From Rhizorhabdus wittichii RW1 (lineage in GTDB: Bacteria > Pseudomonadota > Alphaproteobacteria > Sphingomonadales > Sphingomonadaceae): a stretch of 64,000 bases of DNA. The notes beneath the pieces were generated by a model. That model had not been told where the DNA came from. It made no database searches and saw nothing but the letters and a program-made list of their open reading frames with translations. The stretch covers positions 1,364,001-1,428,000 of the forward strand of contig CP000699.1 of the NCBI GenBank assembly GCA_000016765.1. Direction: 5' to 3'. A program made the translations under genes and the position numbers. Shown here piece by piece: positions 1 through 7,635 of the stretch (position 1 is its first letter; every line of letters begins with the position of its first letter).

Positions 1-22
1 CCAGCAGATACCGGCCGCGTGA
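1..22 (+). CDS. Agmatine deiminase, C-terminal end (partial)
   Basis: The window opens with the last codons of a frame ending in QQIPAA and a TGA at 20-22. Agmatine deiminases commonly end in a similar Gln-Gln-x-Pro tail, and the next gene (14 bases on) encodes N-carbamoylputrescine amidase, which acts directly after agmatine deiminase in the arginine-agmatine-putrescine route. The identity rests on these six residues and the neighbour only. Confidence 0.45.
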
Positions 23-35
23 GGACCCAGACGAG

Positions 36-884
36 ATGACCCAGATCAGCGTGGCGGCGCTCCAGCTCGCCTTCGGCGACGACATCGACGCCAACATCGC
101 CGAAGTCTCGAAGCTCGTCCGCGAGGCCGCGGGCAAGGGCGCGCAGGTGGTGCTGCCGCCCGAACTGTTCGAGGGCCATTATTTCTGCCAGGTAGAGGAC
201 GAGGGCATGTTCGCCCGCGCCAGGCCGGTCGGCGAGCACAAGGCGGTCCGGGCGATGCAGGCGCTCGCCGCCGAGCTCAAGATCCACATCCCGACCAGCT
301 TCTTCGAGGCGGACGGGCAGCACCATTACAACAGCCTGGCGATGATCGATCCCGACGGCCGGGTGCAGGGCGTCTACCGCAAGAGCCACATTCCCGACGG
401 GCCGGGCTATGAGGAGAAATTCTATTTCCGCCCCGGCAATACCGGCTTCAAGGTGTGGCCGGCCGAGGGCACCACGGTCGGCGTCGGCATCTGCTGGGAC
501 CAATGGTATCCCGAGACCGCGCGGGCGATGATGCTGATGGGCGCGCAGGTCCTGTTCTACCCGACCGCGATCGGCAACGAGCCGCACGATCCCGACCTCG
601 ACACCAGCCGGCTGTGGCGCCGCGCGATGATCGGCCATGCCGTGTCGAACGTCGTGCCGGTGGTCGCCGCCAACCGGATCGGCACCGAGAACGGCCAGAC
701 CTTCTACGGCAACAGCTTCATCTGCGACCAGCGCGGCGACCTGATCGCCGAATTCGGCGCGACCGAGACCGGCGTGCTGGTGGCGACCCTCGACATCGAC
801 CTCGCCAGGCGGCATCGTGCCGCCTTCGGCTTCTTCCGCGACCGGCGACCCGAACTCTACGGGCGGCTGGCCGAGGACATCTGA
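36..884 (+). CDS. aguB: N-carbamoylputrescine amidase
   Basis: A 282-residue carbon-nitrogen hydrolase (nitrilase superfamily) expected to hydrolyse N-carbamoylputrescine to putrescine, CO2 and ammonia in the cytoplasm. The catalytic triad is visible: Glu43 in PPELFEG, Lys116 in YRKSHIPD and Cys153 in GICWDQWYPE. Length matches the AguB family (about 280-300). The residual upstream frame looks like agmatine deiminase, which completes the agmatine-to-putrescine pathway and supports this substrate over other nitrilase amides. No signal peptide. Confidence 0.9.
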   Translation: MTQISVAALQLAFGDDIDANIAEVSKLVREAAGKGAQVVLPPELFEGHYFCQVEDEGMFARARPVGEHKAVRAMQALAAELKIHIPTSFFEADGQHHYNSLAMIDPDGRVQGVYRKSHIPDGPGYEEKFYFRPGNTGFKVWPAEGTTVGVGICWDQWYPETARAMMLMGAQVLFYPTAIGNEPHDPDLDTSRLWRRAMIGHAVSNVVPVVAANRIGTENGQTFYGNSFICDQRGDLIAEFGATETGVLVATLDIDLARRHRAAFGFFRDRRPELYGRLAEDI

Positions 885-895
885 GAGGAGAACCC

Positions 896-1189
896 ATGAC
901 GACCGCACGGCTCTACATCATGCACGCCAAGGAAGGCCGCGACGCCGAGCTCGAGACCGCGCTGCGCGACCTCGCCGCGGCGGTCGCCGGCTTCGCCGGC
1001 TCCGAGGGCGCCGAGGTGCTGCGCGACGCCGGCAACGAGCGCCGCTTCGTCCTGATCGAGAAATGGGCGAGCATCGAGGCCCATGAGGCGACCAAGGAAC
1101 CGTTCAAGAAGCTGCCGATGATGGGCGCGCTGATGGAAGCGCTCGATGGCCCGCCGGACGGCTCCTATTACGATTATCTGGTGCGCTGA
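896..1189 (+). CDS. Antibiotic biosynthesis monooxygenase (ABM/YgiN-like) domain protein
   Basis: A 97-residue protein starting at the ATG just behind a GAGAGGAG ribosome-binding site, 11 bases after aguB, so probably co-transcribed. It has the single ferredoxin-like ABM fold pattern: N-terminal strand (ARLYIMHAKEGRD), a helix of about 15 residues, then RFVLIEKWASIEAHEATK, typical of small quinol monooxygenase-like proteins (YgiN). These are cofactorless oxygenases or small-molecule binding proteins; the substrate is not evident. A longer in-frame extension upstream overlaps aguB and is not expected to be used. Confidence 0.75.
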   Translation: MTTARLYIMHAKEGRDAELETALRDLAAAVAGFAGSEGAEVLRDAGNERRFVLIEKWASIEAHEATKEPFKKLPMMGALMEALDGPPDGSYYDYLVR

Positions 1190-1248
1190 ACCGCGCATAT
1201 CGCCGTCATTCCAGCGAACGGCGGACCGGAATCCGGCCTCCCCTCCAT

Positions 1249-1342
1249 CGTCATTCCCGCGAAAGCGGGAATCCATGGACGGCGGCACCTCGCGTCAAAC
1301 AGCGTTCCGTGACCGTGGATTCCCGCTTTCGCGGGAATGACG
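1249..1342. repeat. REP/BIME-like palindromic repeat pair, copy 1
   Basis: Two copies of a short palindrome (CGTCATTCCCGCGAAAGC, then GGGAATCC) stand in inverted orientation around a 40-base core, forming a long stem-loop. The same unit recurs at 11879-11971, 23804-23895, 26337-26429 and 28516-28609. A decayed half unit lies just upstream at 1203-1235. It sits between the end of the ABM gene and the convergent symporter gene, where it may also act as a bidirectional transcription barrier. Confidence 0.85.
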
Positions 1343-1374
1343 AGAAATAAGGAACCCGGTCAGCCCCGCGCGCC

Positions 1375-2640
1375 CTATGGCGCGTGGCGCGGCTCGATCT
1401 CGGCGGGCTCGATCTCGTCCAGCCGCCCGCCTTCCCATTTCGCGACGATCACGCTCGCCACCGCATTGCCGACGACGTTGGTGGCCGAGCGGCCCATGTC
1501 GAGGAAATGGTCGACCGCGAGGATCAGCAGCAGGCCGGCCTCGGGAATGTCGAAGAAGGCCAGGGTCGACGAGATGATCACCAGGCTGGCGCGCGGCACG
1601 CCGGCGATCCCCTTCGACGTCACCATCAGGATCAGCAGCATCGTCACCTGGTGCGCGAAGGTCAGCTCGATCCCATAGGCCTGCGCGATGAACATCGTCG
1701 CGAAGGTGCAGTAGATCATCGAGCCGTCGAGGTTGAACGAATAGCCGAGCGGCAGCACGAAGCTGGCGATGCGCGGCGGCACGCCGAACCGGTCGAGCGC
1801 CTCCAGCGTGCGCGGGAAGGCCGCTTCGGAGGAGGCGGTGCTGAACGCCAGCAGGATCGGCTCGCGGATATAGCGGATCAGCAGCTTCGATCGGCCGCCG
1901 ACGATCAGGTAGCAGAGCAGCAGCAGCAAGCCCCACAGCAGGAACATCGACAGATAGAAGCTGCCCATGAACTTGCCGAAGCTGAGCAGGATGCCGGGCC
2001 CCTGCTCGGCGAGCGCGGTGGTGACCGCGGCGAACACCGCGAAGGGGGCGAAGCGCATCACATAGTCGGTGATCTGGAGCATCACCTGCACCAGCGCCTC
2101 GATGCCGCGCACCAGCGGCGCAGCGCGCTCGCCGACCGCGGTGATCGCGACCCCGGTGAACACCGAGAAGACGACGATCTGGAGGATCTCGTTGGTCGCC
2201 ATCGCCTCGAAGAAGCTCTTGGGCACGAGATGGGTGACGAACTGCTTCAGCGAGAAATCGGCCTGCGAGACACCCGCCGACGCGCCCTCGGGCGGCAGCA
2301 CCAGATCGGCGCCGACGCCGGGCTGGAGCAGGTTGACCATGATCAGGCCGAGGGTCAGCGACATCAGGCTGGCGGTCAGGAACCAGGCGATCGAGCGGAA
2401 GCCGACCCGGCCGAGCGCGGCGGTGTCGCCCATATGGGCGATGCCGGTGACGAGCGTCGCGAACACCAGCGGCGCGATGATCATCTTGATCAGCCGCAGG
2501 AACAGCTCGGTGAGGATCGAGATATGGCCGGTGACGTCGGTCAGGGTGGCGGGATCGGTGATCGTCCGGTTGAGCGTGATGCCGACGACGATGCCGGCGA
2601 TCATCGCGCCGAGGATATAGTAAGTGAGGCGCTTGGCCAC
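1375..2640 (-). CDS. Dicarboxylate/amino acid:cation symporter (DAACS family)
   Basis: An inner-membrane Na+/H+-coupled carrier of the GltP/DctA family, about 421 residues. It shows the family's eight-helix plus hairpin pattern: an N-terminal helix, FLRLIKMIIAPLVFATLVTGI near the third helix, the serine-rich hairpin AFSTASSEAAFPRTLEAL, and NLDGSMIYCTF in helix 7. The GTG at 2640 is preferred because GGAG lies at good spacing before it; a TTG 39 bases further up has no ribosome-binding site. Substrate (dicarboxylate or glutamate/aspartate) cannot be decided. Confidence 0.9.
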   Translation of the reverse strand: MAKRLTYYILGAMIAGIVVGITLNRTITDPATLTDVTGHISILTELFLRLIKMIIAPLVFATLVTGIAHMGDTAALGRVGFRSIAWFLTASLMSLTLGLIMVNLLQPGVGADLVLPPEGASAGVSQADFSLKQFVTHLVPKSFFEAMATNEILQIVVFSVFTGVAITAVGERAAPLVRGIEALVQVMLQITDYVMRFAPFAVFAAVTTALAEQGPGILLSFGKFMGSFYLSMFLLWGLLLLLCYLIVGGRSKLLIRYIREPILLAFSTASSEAAFPRTLEALDRFGVPPRIASFVLPLGYSFNLDGSMIYCTFATMFIAQAYGIELTFAHQVTMLLILMVTSKGIAGVPRASLVIISSTLAFFDIPEAGLLLILAVDHFLDMGRSATNVVGNAVASVIVAKWEGGRLDEIEPAEIEPRHAP

Positions 2641-2756
2641 GGGCGTCTCCGAAAAGGATGTCGCCTCTGGTCGGGCCAAAGCCAGGCCGGGTCAACCCCG
2701 GACGCCGCCCAGCCGGCTGAAAGCCATGGCCGATCGATCGGTCATGACCTCCGAAT

Positions 2757-2771
2757 GTTCCTATTTTGTTC
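2757..2771 (+). promoter_or_regulatory. LexA (SOS) box
   Basis: GTTC-CTATTTT-GTTC is a perfect match to the alphaproteobacterial LexA operator GTTC-N7-GTTC. It lies directly against the -35 hexamer of the promoter for the HExxH protein at 2827, so LexA bound here should block RNA polymerase until DNA damage. The T-rich spacer resembles that of the box at 33940-33954. Confidence 0.8.
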
Positions 2772-2800
2772 TTGACAAAAAGACGTTCCCGCTCTATAGG
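2772..2800 (+). promoter_or_regulatory. Sigma-70-type promoter of the HExxH protein-lipoprotein pair
   Basis: TTGACA at 2772-2777 and TATAGG at 2795-2800 are separated by exactly 17 bases. The -10 element also sits inside an inverted repeat, GTTCC (2785-2789) and GGAAC (2799-2803). The start codon follows 26 bases downstream. Confidence 0.75.
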
Positions 2801-2826
2801 AACGGCCCATTGACCGAGGCCTACAT

Positions 2827-3411
2827 ATGCAAAAGCGCAGCCCCCAGCCGAACCGTCCCAAGCCCGGACCCAACCCTCTCACATCGCCGGTGGTGGCGAG
2901 AATTGTCGCCGACGTTCGCCGCCGGCAGGCTGAGGCCGAACAGGCCGCAGCGAACCGCCTGCTTCCCTCGAACCGCTTCACCGATGCCTTGGGGAAAGCC
3001 TATGCCGCACCCCTTATATTCGCCGGCGGCGTGGCTGGCCTGGCGAATGTCGCCGCCGCCCGACTGGCTGGCGACAGGCGTGCCGGCATTTCCGTGCGGG
3101 ACAACGGCATCCAGTTCGAAAGTGGCTATCTCGGCGAGAAGGACCGTGCATTCACGCTCGGCAATGCCGTTCTGCACGGCCCGGGAAGCATGGCGGCAAA
3201 ACCAGCCGGACGCTACGATCAACAACCCACGCAGGCCGACACGGCAGAGCATGAAAGCGGCCATACTTATCAATATCAGAAATTCGGCTTCGTCCCTTTA
3301 TATCTATTGAACGCATTGCACAGCGCATTGACTGGAACGCCCAACCCATATGAACGCGAGGCCGATGATTTCGCTAGCTGGACACATCGCCAGAGAGGAC
3401 CACAGCGGTGA
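2827..3411 (+). CDS. Putative effector with a zincin-like HExxH motif, SOS-controlled
   Basis: A 194-residue protein without signal peptide. Residues 1-24 are proline-rich and basic, 26-46 a charged helix, about 60-80 a hydrophobic stretch, and the C-terminal third carries HESGH at 142-146 (HExxH zinc motif), then TYQYQKFGFVPLYLL and NPYEREAD at 173-180, whose acidic residues could complete a metal site. The HExxH-x-x-QY...P-x-YL layout recalls small zincin domains found in phage proteins and polymorphic toxins, and the HE..H..Q/NP.EREAD pattern recalls DUF4157-like domains. It sits behind a LexA box and overlaps the next gene, a lipoprotein, by GTGA. A damage-induced antibacterial effector is my inference; a self-acting peptidase is the alternative. 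Confidence 0.6.
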   Translation: MQKRSPQPNRPKPGPNPLTSPVVARIVADVRRRQAEAEQAAANRLLPSNRFTDALGKAYAAPLIFAGGVAGLANVAAARLAGDRRAGISVRDNGIQFESGYLGEKDRAFTLGNAVLHGPGSMAAKPAGRYDQQPTQADTAEHESGHTYQYQKFGFVPLYLLNALHSALTGTPNPYEREADDFASWTHRQRGPQR

Positions 3412-3827
3412 AGCATTTCATCCCGCTTGGTCTTCTGGCACTGGCCGGCTGCGATGCTAGTCCGGTCAGGATATCCAACGACACCACTCAGGTCGTCTGG
3501 ATGGATATCCTCGACCGGCGGTTCCCGAGATTTGCGGAACTTCAGGAGATCACTCCCGGGTCAGGAACCGCCACCCGATATTGTTGGGAGAAAAATGACG
3601 CCATCCTGTTGGCGACCCGGCAATATCTCAACCCCGTCGCCTTCGATCCCAAGGATTTCTGCGATCCTGACGAATGCGATTGCGAGATTCCCGTCAGCCG
3701 GATGGTGAAGCGCATGACTCCCGCTTTCGTGGCCGAGAATCGGCGACAGACCTGCGCGGGCCAGGGCGCCTTCCTCACAGCAGAAGTGCGTATGCAGCTC
3801 TGTGCGCCGCCGGCTCCATCGCAATAA
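3408..3827 (+). CDS. Lipoprotein, putative immunity partner of the HExxH protein
   Basis: A 139-residue protein starting with GTG in a GTGA overlap with the preceding stop codon, so translationally coupled to it. The signal peptide ends in the lipobox LAGC (Cys15). The mature part has eight further cysteines, including CDPDECDC, suggesting disulfide-bonded folding in the periplasm. No family was recognised. The coupling to a putative toxin and periplasmic anchoring fit an immunity lipoprotein, as known for several periplasm-targeting effectors; that role is inferred from context only. Confidence 0.65.
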   Translation: MKHFIPLGLLALAGCDASPVRISNDTTQVVWMDILDRRFPRFAELQEITPGSGTATRYCWEKNDAILLATRQYLNPVAFDPKDFCDPDECDCEIPVSRMVKRMTPAFVAENRRQTCAGQGAFLTAEVRMQLCAPPAPSQ

Positions 3828-3876
3828 CCGCCGATAGCCGGCTTTCCTCCTGCGACGGCTCCGCTATGGTCGCCGC

Positions 3877-5223
3877 ATGAACGACAGATCGGGGGCGGAC
3901 GGCGCGGCCGTCGAAAGCAAGGGCATCATCGCGGCGATCCGGCCCTATACCGAGCCGGCGCCGCTGGCGGCGCTGTTCCTCGGCATCAGCTCGGGCTTTC
4001 CCTATGCGATGATCGGGGCGACGCTGACGACCCGGCTCGCGCAGGACGGGATCGACAAGAAGGCGGTGACCGCCTTCACCCTGGCCTTCCTCGTCTACAA
4101 CCTCAAATTCCTCTGGGCCTGGGTCGTCGACGGCGTCCGCCTGCCGGTGATCGGCCGGCTCGGCCAGCGCGTGTCGTGGATGCTGGTGATCGGCGTGCTG
4201 GTGATCGCCTCGGTCGTCCATCTCGGCCTGGTCGATCCCAGGGCCGGCCTGATGGAGACCGCGATCGCCGCGATCCTGGTCGGCGCGGCGGGCGCGACCT
4301 TCGACATCATCATCGACGCCTATCGGATCGAATTGCTCGAGGCGCGCCAGCTCGGCGTCGGCGCGGGGATGTCGCAATATGGCTGGCGGATCGGATCGGC
4401 GACGGCGGGCGCGCTGGCGCTGGTCGTCGCGGGACGGATGGGCTGGGGCGCCGCCTATATCGCCTGCGCCGCCTTCGCGCTGCCGGCGATGATCGCGGCG
4501 CTGGTGATGGGCGAGCCCGAACGCCACCGCGAGCCGACGATGCGCCGCACCGGCAGCGAGGTCGTCGCCTCGATCGTCGGCCCCCTCGCCGAGTTCTTCC
4601 GGCGGCGCGGCGCGCTGCTCGTGCTGCTGTTCATCCTGCTGCACAAGATTGGCGACACGCTCGCCAACCTGACCTTCCGCCTGCTGTTCGACAGCCTCGG
4701 CTACAGCAATGACGAGATCGCGATCTACGATGTCGGCTTCGGCTTCTGGGCCTATCTGATCGGCATCTTCATCGGCGGCATCCTCTATTCGCGGATGGGG
4801 ATGAAGCGCTCGGTGCTGCTCAGCCTGGTGCTGATGGCCGTCTCCAACCTGAGCTTCGCCGGGCTCGCCGCCAGCGGCCACGACAATTGGGCGATGGCGG
4901 GCGCGATCGGGTTCGAGAACATCGCCAGCGGGATCGGCGGCGTCACCGTCGTCGCCTATTTCTCGGCACTGTGCGACCTGCGCTTCACCGCTGCCCAATA
5001 TGCGCTGATCTCGGCCGCGGCGAGCATCGTCGGCCGGCTGCTGACCGGCACCAGCGCGGGCGCGATGCTCGACGCGATCGGCTATGTGAATTTCTACCTG
5101 TTCACCACCGTCATCGCCCTGCCCGGCATCATCCTGTTCTGGCTAATGATGCGCGCCGGCCTGATCGACCAGTCGATCGGCAGCGCGGGCGAGGAGGAAC
5201 CGGAGGCGAAGTCAGCTACCTGA
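3877..5223 (+). CDS. AmpG-like MFS permease
   Basis: A 448-residue inner-membrane protein with about twelve to fourteen hydrophobic segments. The N-terminal FLGISSGFPYAMIGATL and the following YNLKFLWAWVVDGVRLP match the AmpG signature (G-x-SSG-x-P and LKFLW-x-P-x-x-D), the family that imports anhydromuropeptides for murein recycling and beta-lactamase signalling. No beta-lactamase or recycling gene is adjacent. The start lies 50 bases after the lipoprotein gene; the gene may have its own promoter and need not belong to the SOS unit. Confidence 0.8.
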   Translation: MNDRSGADGAAVESKGIIAAIRPYTEPAPLAALFLGISSGFPYAMIGATLTTRLAQDGIDKKAVTAFTLAFLVYNLKFLWAWVVDGVRLPVIGRLGQRVSWMLVIGVLVIASVVHLGLVDPRAGLMETAIAAILVGAAGATFDIIIDAYRIELLEARQLGVGAGMSQYGWRIGSATAGALALVVAGRMGWGAAYIACAAFALPAMIAALVMGEPERHREPTMRRTGSEVVASIVGPLAEFFRRRGALLVLLFILLHKIGDTLANLTFRLLFDSLGYSNDEIAIYDVGFGFWAYLIGIFIGGILYSRMGMKRSVLLSLVLMAVSNLSFAGLAASGHDNWAMAGAIGFENIASGIGGVTVVAYFSALCDLRFTAAQYALISAAASIVGRLLTGTSAGAMLDAIGYVNFYLFTTVIALPGIILFWLMMRAGLIDQSIGSAGEEEPEAKSAT

Positions 5224-5228
5224 CCCCA

Positions 5229-5327
5229 CCGTCACCCCTGCGAAGGCAGGGGTCCATGTCTCTCCTCACCTGAGATGCCATCTGAGAAGATGACAGACAT
5301 GGATGCCTGCCTCCGCAGGCATGACGG
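5229..5327. repeat. Palindromic repeat pair of a second REP family
   Basis: CCGTCACCCCTGCGAAGGCA at the left and the inverted GACATGGATGCCTGCCTCCG with CAGGCATGACGG at the right form imperfect inverted arms of about 32 bases around a 35-base core. The arms end in the same G-T-C-A-T/C motif as the other family but the body differs. Lies between convergent genes. Confidence 0.7.
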
Positions 5328-5342
5328 AAAGTGGTAAAGCGC

Positions 5343-6260
5343 TCACTCCGGCAGGAAATCCGGCACCGAGAGATAGCGCTCGCCGGTGTCGTAGTTGAAG
5401 CCGAGGAAGCGCTTGCCCGCGAATTCGGGGAGCTTCTGGGCGATCGCCGCGAGGGTCGCGCCCGAGCTGATGCCGACGAGCATCCCCTCCTCGCGCGCCG
5501 AGCGGCGGGCATAGTCCTTGGCGTCGCCTGCGTCGACCTGGATCGCGCCGTCGAGCAGCTGGGTGTGGAGGTTGGCGGGGATGAAGCCCGCGCCGAGGCC
5601 CTGGATCGGGTGCGGGCCGGGCTGGCCGCCCGAGATGACCGGCGACAGCGTCGGCTCGACCGCGAACACCTTGAGGTCCGGCCAGCGCGGCTTGAGCACC
5701 TGCGCGACGCCGGTGATGTGGCCGCCGGTGCCGACGCCGGTGATCAGCACGTCGATCGGAGCATCCTTGAAGTCGGCGTAGATCTCTTCCGCAGTGGTGC
5801 GGACATGGACGTCGATGTTCGCCGGATTCTCGAACTGCTGCGGAATCCATGCGCCCGGCGTCTGCGCCTGCAGTTCCAGCGCCCGCTCGATCGCGCCCTT
5901 CATGCCCCGCTCGCGCGGGGTGAGGTCGAAGGTCGCGCCATAGGCGAGCATCAGCCGGCGCCGCTCGACCGACATGCTCTCCGGCATGACGAGGATCAGC
6001 TTGTAGCCCTTGACCGCCGCGACCAGCGCCAGGCCGATGCCGGTGTTGCCGCTGGTCGGCTCGATGATCGTGCCGCCGGCCTTGAGCTTGCCCGAACGCT
6101 CGGCATCCTCGATCATCGCCAGCGCGATGCGGTCCTTGATCGATCCGCCCGGATTGTTGCGTTCCGACTTGATCCACACCTCGGCGTCGCCGAACAGACG
6201 GTTGACGCGCACATGCGGCGTCCCGCCGATCGTCTCCAATATCGATGCGTATTTGGTCAT
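5343..6260 (-). CDS. cysK: Cysteine synthase (O-acetylserine sulfhydrylase)
   Basis: A 305-residue PLP enzyme of the beta family that makes cysteine from O-acetylserine and sulfide. The PLP lysine is Lys42 in [11 protein letters not shown], the substrate loop TSGNTG is at 69-74, and the phosphate-binding [10 protein letters not shown] lies near residue 175. The ATG overlaps the stop of the MFS gene (ATGA), so it is translationally coupled to that transporter. Both standard CysK and CysM lengths fit; the sequence is closer to the CysK/CysM type than to cystathionine beta-synthase because no CBS domain follows. Confidence 0.9.
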   Translation of the reverse strand: MTKYASILETIGGTPHVRVNRLFGDAEVWIKSERNNPGGSIKDRIALAMIEDAERSGKLKAGGTIIEPTSGNTGIGLALVAAVKGYKLILVMPESMSVERRRLMLAYGATFDLTPRERGMKGAIERALELQAQTPGAWIPQQFENPANIDVHVRTTAEEIYADFKDAPIDVLITGVGTGGHITGVAQVLKPRWPDLKVFAVEPTLSPVISGGQPGPHPIQGLGAGFIPANLHTQLLDGAIQVDAGDAKDYARRSAREEGMLVGISSGATLAAIAQKLPEFAGKRFLGFNYDTGERYLSVPDFLPE

Positions 6261-7546
6261 GCTGCCTTCTCCTGACCTGGAACCGTTTCGAACGACGTGG
6301 GCGGATCGAAGGTCCTCGCCCGCAATATTTCCGGAAAGAGCCGCGCCCACAAGACCGCGACCATGATCGTGCCGATGCCGCCCGCGACGACCGCCGTGAC
6401 GGGGCCGACCAGCGCCGCGAGGAAGCCCGACTCGGCCTCGCCCAGTTCGTTCGATCCCGAGATGAACAGGGTGGAGACCGCCCCCACCCGGCCGCGCATC
6501 TCGTCCGGCGTGTAGAGCTGGATCAGCGTCTGGCGGACATAGACCGAGACCATGTCGGCGCCGCCGAGCAGCGCGAGGCAGACCAGCGAGAGCGCCATCG
6601 GATCGGGAAAACGATAGGAGATGCCGAACAGGATCGTCGCCGCGCCGAACACGCCCACCGCGACGAGCAGCTTGAGCCCGACGTTGAAGTGCAACGGCCA
6701 GCGGCTCAGCCAGATCGCCACCGCCGCCGCGCCGATCGCCGGCGCCGCGCGGAGATGGCCGAGCCCCGACGTCCCGACATGGAGGATGTCGCGCGCATAG
6801 ATGGGCAGCATCGCGGTCGCGCCGCCGAGCAGCACCGCGAACAGGTCGAGCGAGATCGCGCCGAGCACCAGCCGGTTGCGCTTGAGGTAGGAGATCCCCT
6901 CCAGCATCTGCCCCAGCGGGTGCTGCGATCCGGTGACGACGGCGCGCGGCACCGGCCCGATCCGCAGCAGCATGACGGTGGCGAGGGCGAGCAGGCCGGC
7001 GCTGACCGCATAAGCGAGCGGCGCGTGGATCGCGTAGAGATAGCCGCCCAGCGGCGGCCCGGCGATCGCCCCGACCTGCCAGGCGAAGGAGCTGACCGCG
7101 ATCGCGGCGGGGAGCACCGCCTTCGGCACCAGATTGGGCGCCAGCGCCTGGAGCGCCGGCCCGGCGAAGGCGCGCGCGACGCCCAGCAGCGCCGCGATCA
7201 CGAACAGCGCCGGCAGGTTGATGAGGTCGAGCCAGGTCAGCAGCGCCAGCGCGGCGGCGCAGAGCATCTCCAGCGCGGCGGTGCTGCGGGCGATCCAGCG
7301 CCGGTCGATCCGGTCGGCCACCAGCCCCGTCACCAGGGTCAGCAGCATCAGCGGCAGGAACTGGACGAGGCCGATCAGGCCGAGCTGCAACGCCGCCTCG
7401 CGTGGGGGCATGGTCCGCCGGGCGACATCGTAGACCTGCCAGCCGATGATCACGACCATGCCGTTGAGCGCGAGGGTCGAGGCGAACCGGGCCAGCCAGT
7501 AGGAGCGATAGGCCGGGATCGAGAGGGGGTGCGCGCTCTTCGCCAT
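6257..7546 (-). CDS. MFS transporter (EntS/MFS_3-like)
   Basis: A 429-residue inner-membrane protein with about twelve hydrophobic helices and the loop [14 protein letters not shown] between helices 2 and 3 (MFS motif A). [11 protein letters not shown]-type text is present as [18 protein letters not shown], typical of the enterobactin exporter-like MFS_3 group. It is the first gene of a two-gene unit with cysK (ATGA overlap). Efflux of cysteine, a cysteine conjugate or a metallophore is possible, but no substrate can be read from the sequence. Confidence 0.8.
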   Translation of the reverse strand: MAKSAHPLSIPAYRSYWLARFASTLALNGMVVIIGWQVYDVARRTMPPREAALQLGLIGLVQFLPLMLLTLVTGLVADRIDRRWIARSTAALEMLCAAALALLTWLDLINLPALFVIAALLGVARAFAGPALQALAPNLVPKAVLPAAIAVSSFAWQVGAIAGPPLGGYLYAIHAPLAYAVSAGLLALATVMLLRIGPVPRAVVTGSQHPLGQMLEGISYLKRNRLVLGAISLDLFAVLLGGATAMLPIYARDILHVGTSGLGHLRAAPAIGAAAVAIWLSRWPLHFNVGLKLLVAVGVFGAATILFGISYRFPDPMALSLVCLALLGGADMVSVYVRQTLIQLYTPDEMRGRVGAVSTLFISGSNELGEAESGFLAALVGPVTAVVAGGIGTIMVAVLWARLFPEILRARTFDPPTSFETVPGQEKAA

Positions 7547-7607
7547 GATGTTCCTCTAGGCGGTCGGCCGGGCCTCCCGCAACCGCCCATCGCAGGGGCG
7601 CGGACAA

Positions 7608-7628
7608 TTTCTACCTAGATGGTAGAAA
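7608..7628. promoter_or_regulatory. Operator-like palindrome upstream of the MFS-cysK unit
   Basis: TTTCTACC-TAGAT-GGTAGAAA is a perfect 8-base inverted repeat with 5-base spacer, 62-82 bases before the MFS start codon and just past the end of uvrD. The core TCTACC-N5-GGTAGA recurs at 30918-30934 at nearly the same distance from another minus-strand gene. It has the size and symmetry of a TetR/GntR-class operator, but the regulator is unknown. Confidence 0.55.
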
Positions 7629-7635
7629 TATATTC

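Noticed and set aside
1384-2775. Long plus-strand open frame (463 codons) opposite the symporter gene
   Set aside because: Composition is Arg/Asp/Gln/His-rich and low in hydrophobics, as expected for the reverse complement of a G/C-rich gene; the minus-strand frame has clear DAACS motifs.
3152-3349. Minus-strand 65-codon frame inside the HExxH gene
   Set aside because: Antisense to a gene with promoter, ribosome-binding site and coupled partner; no start signal of its own.
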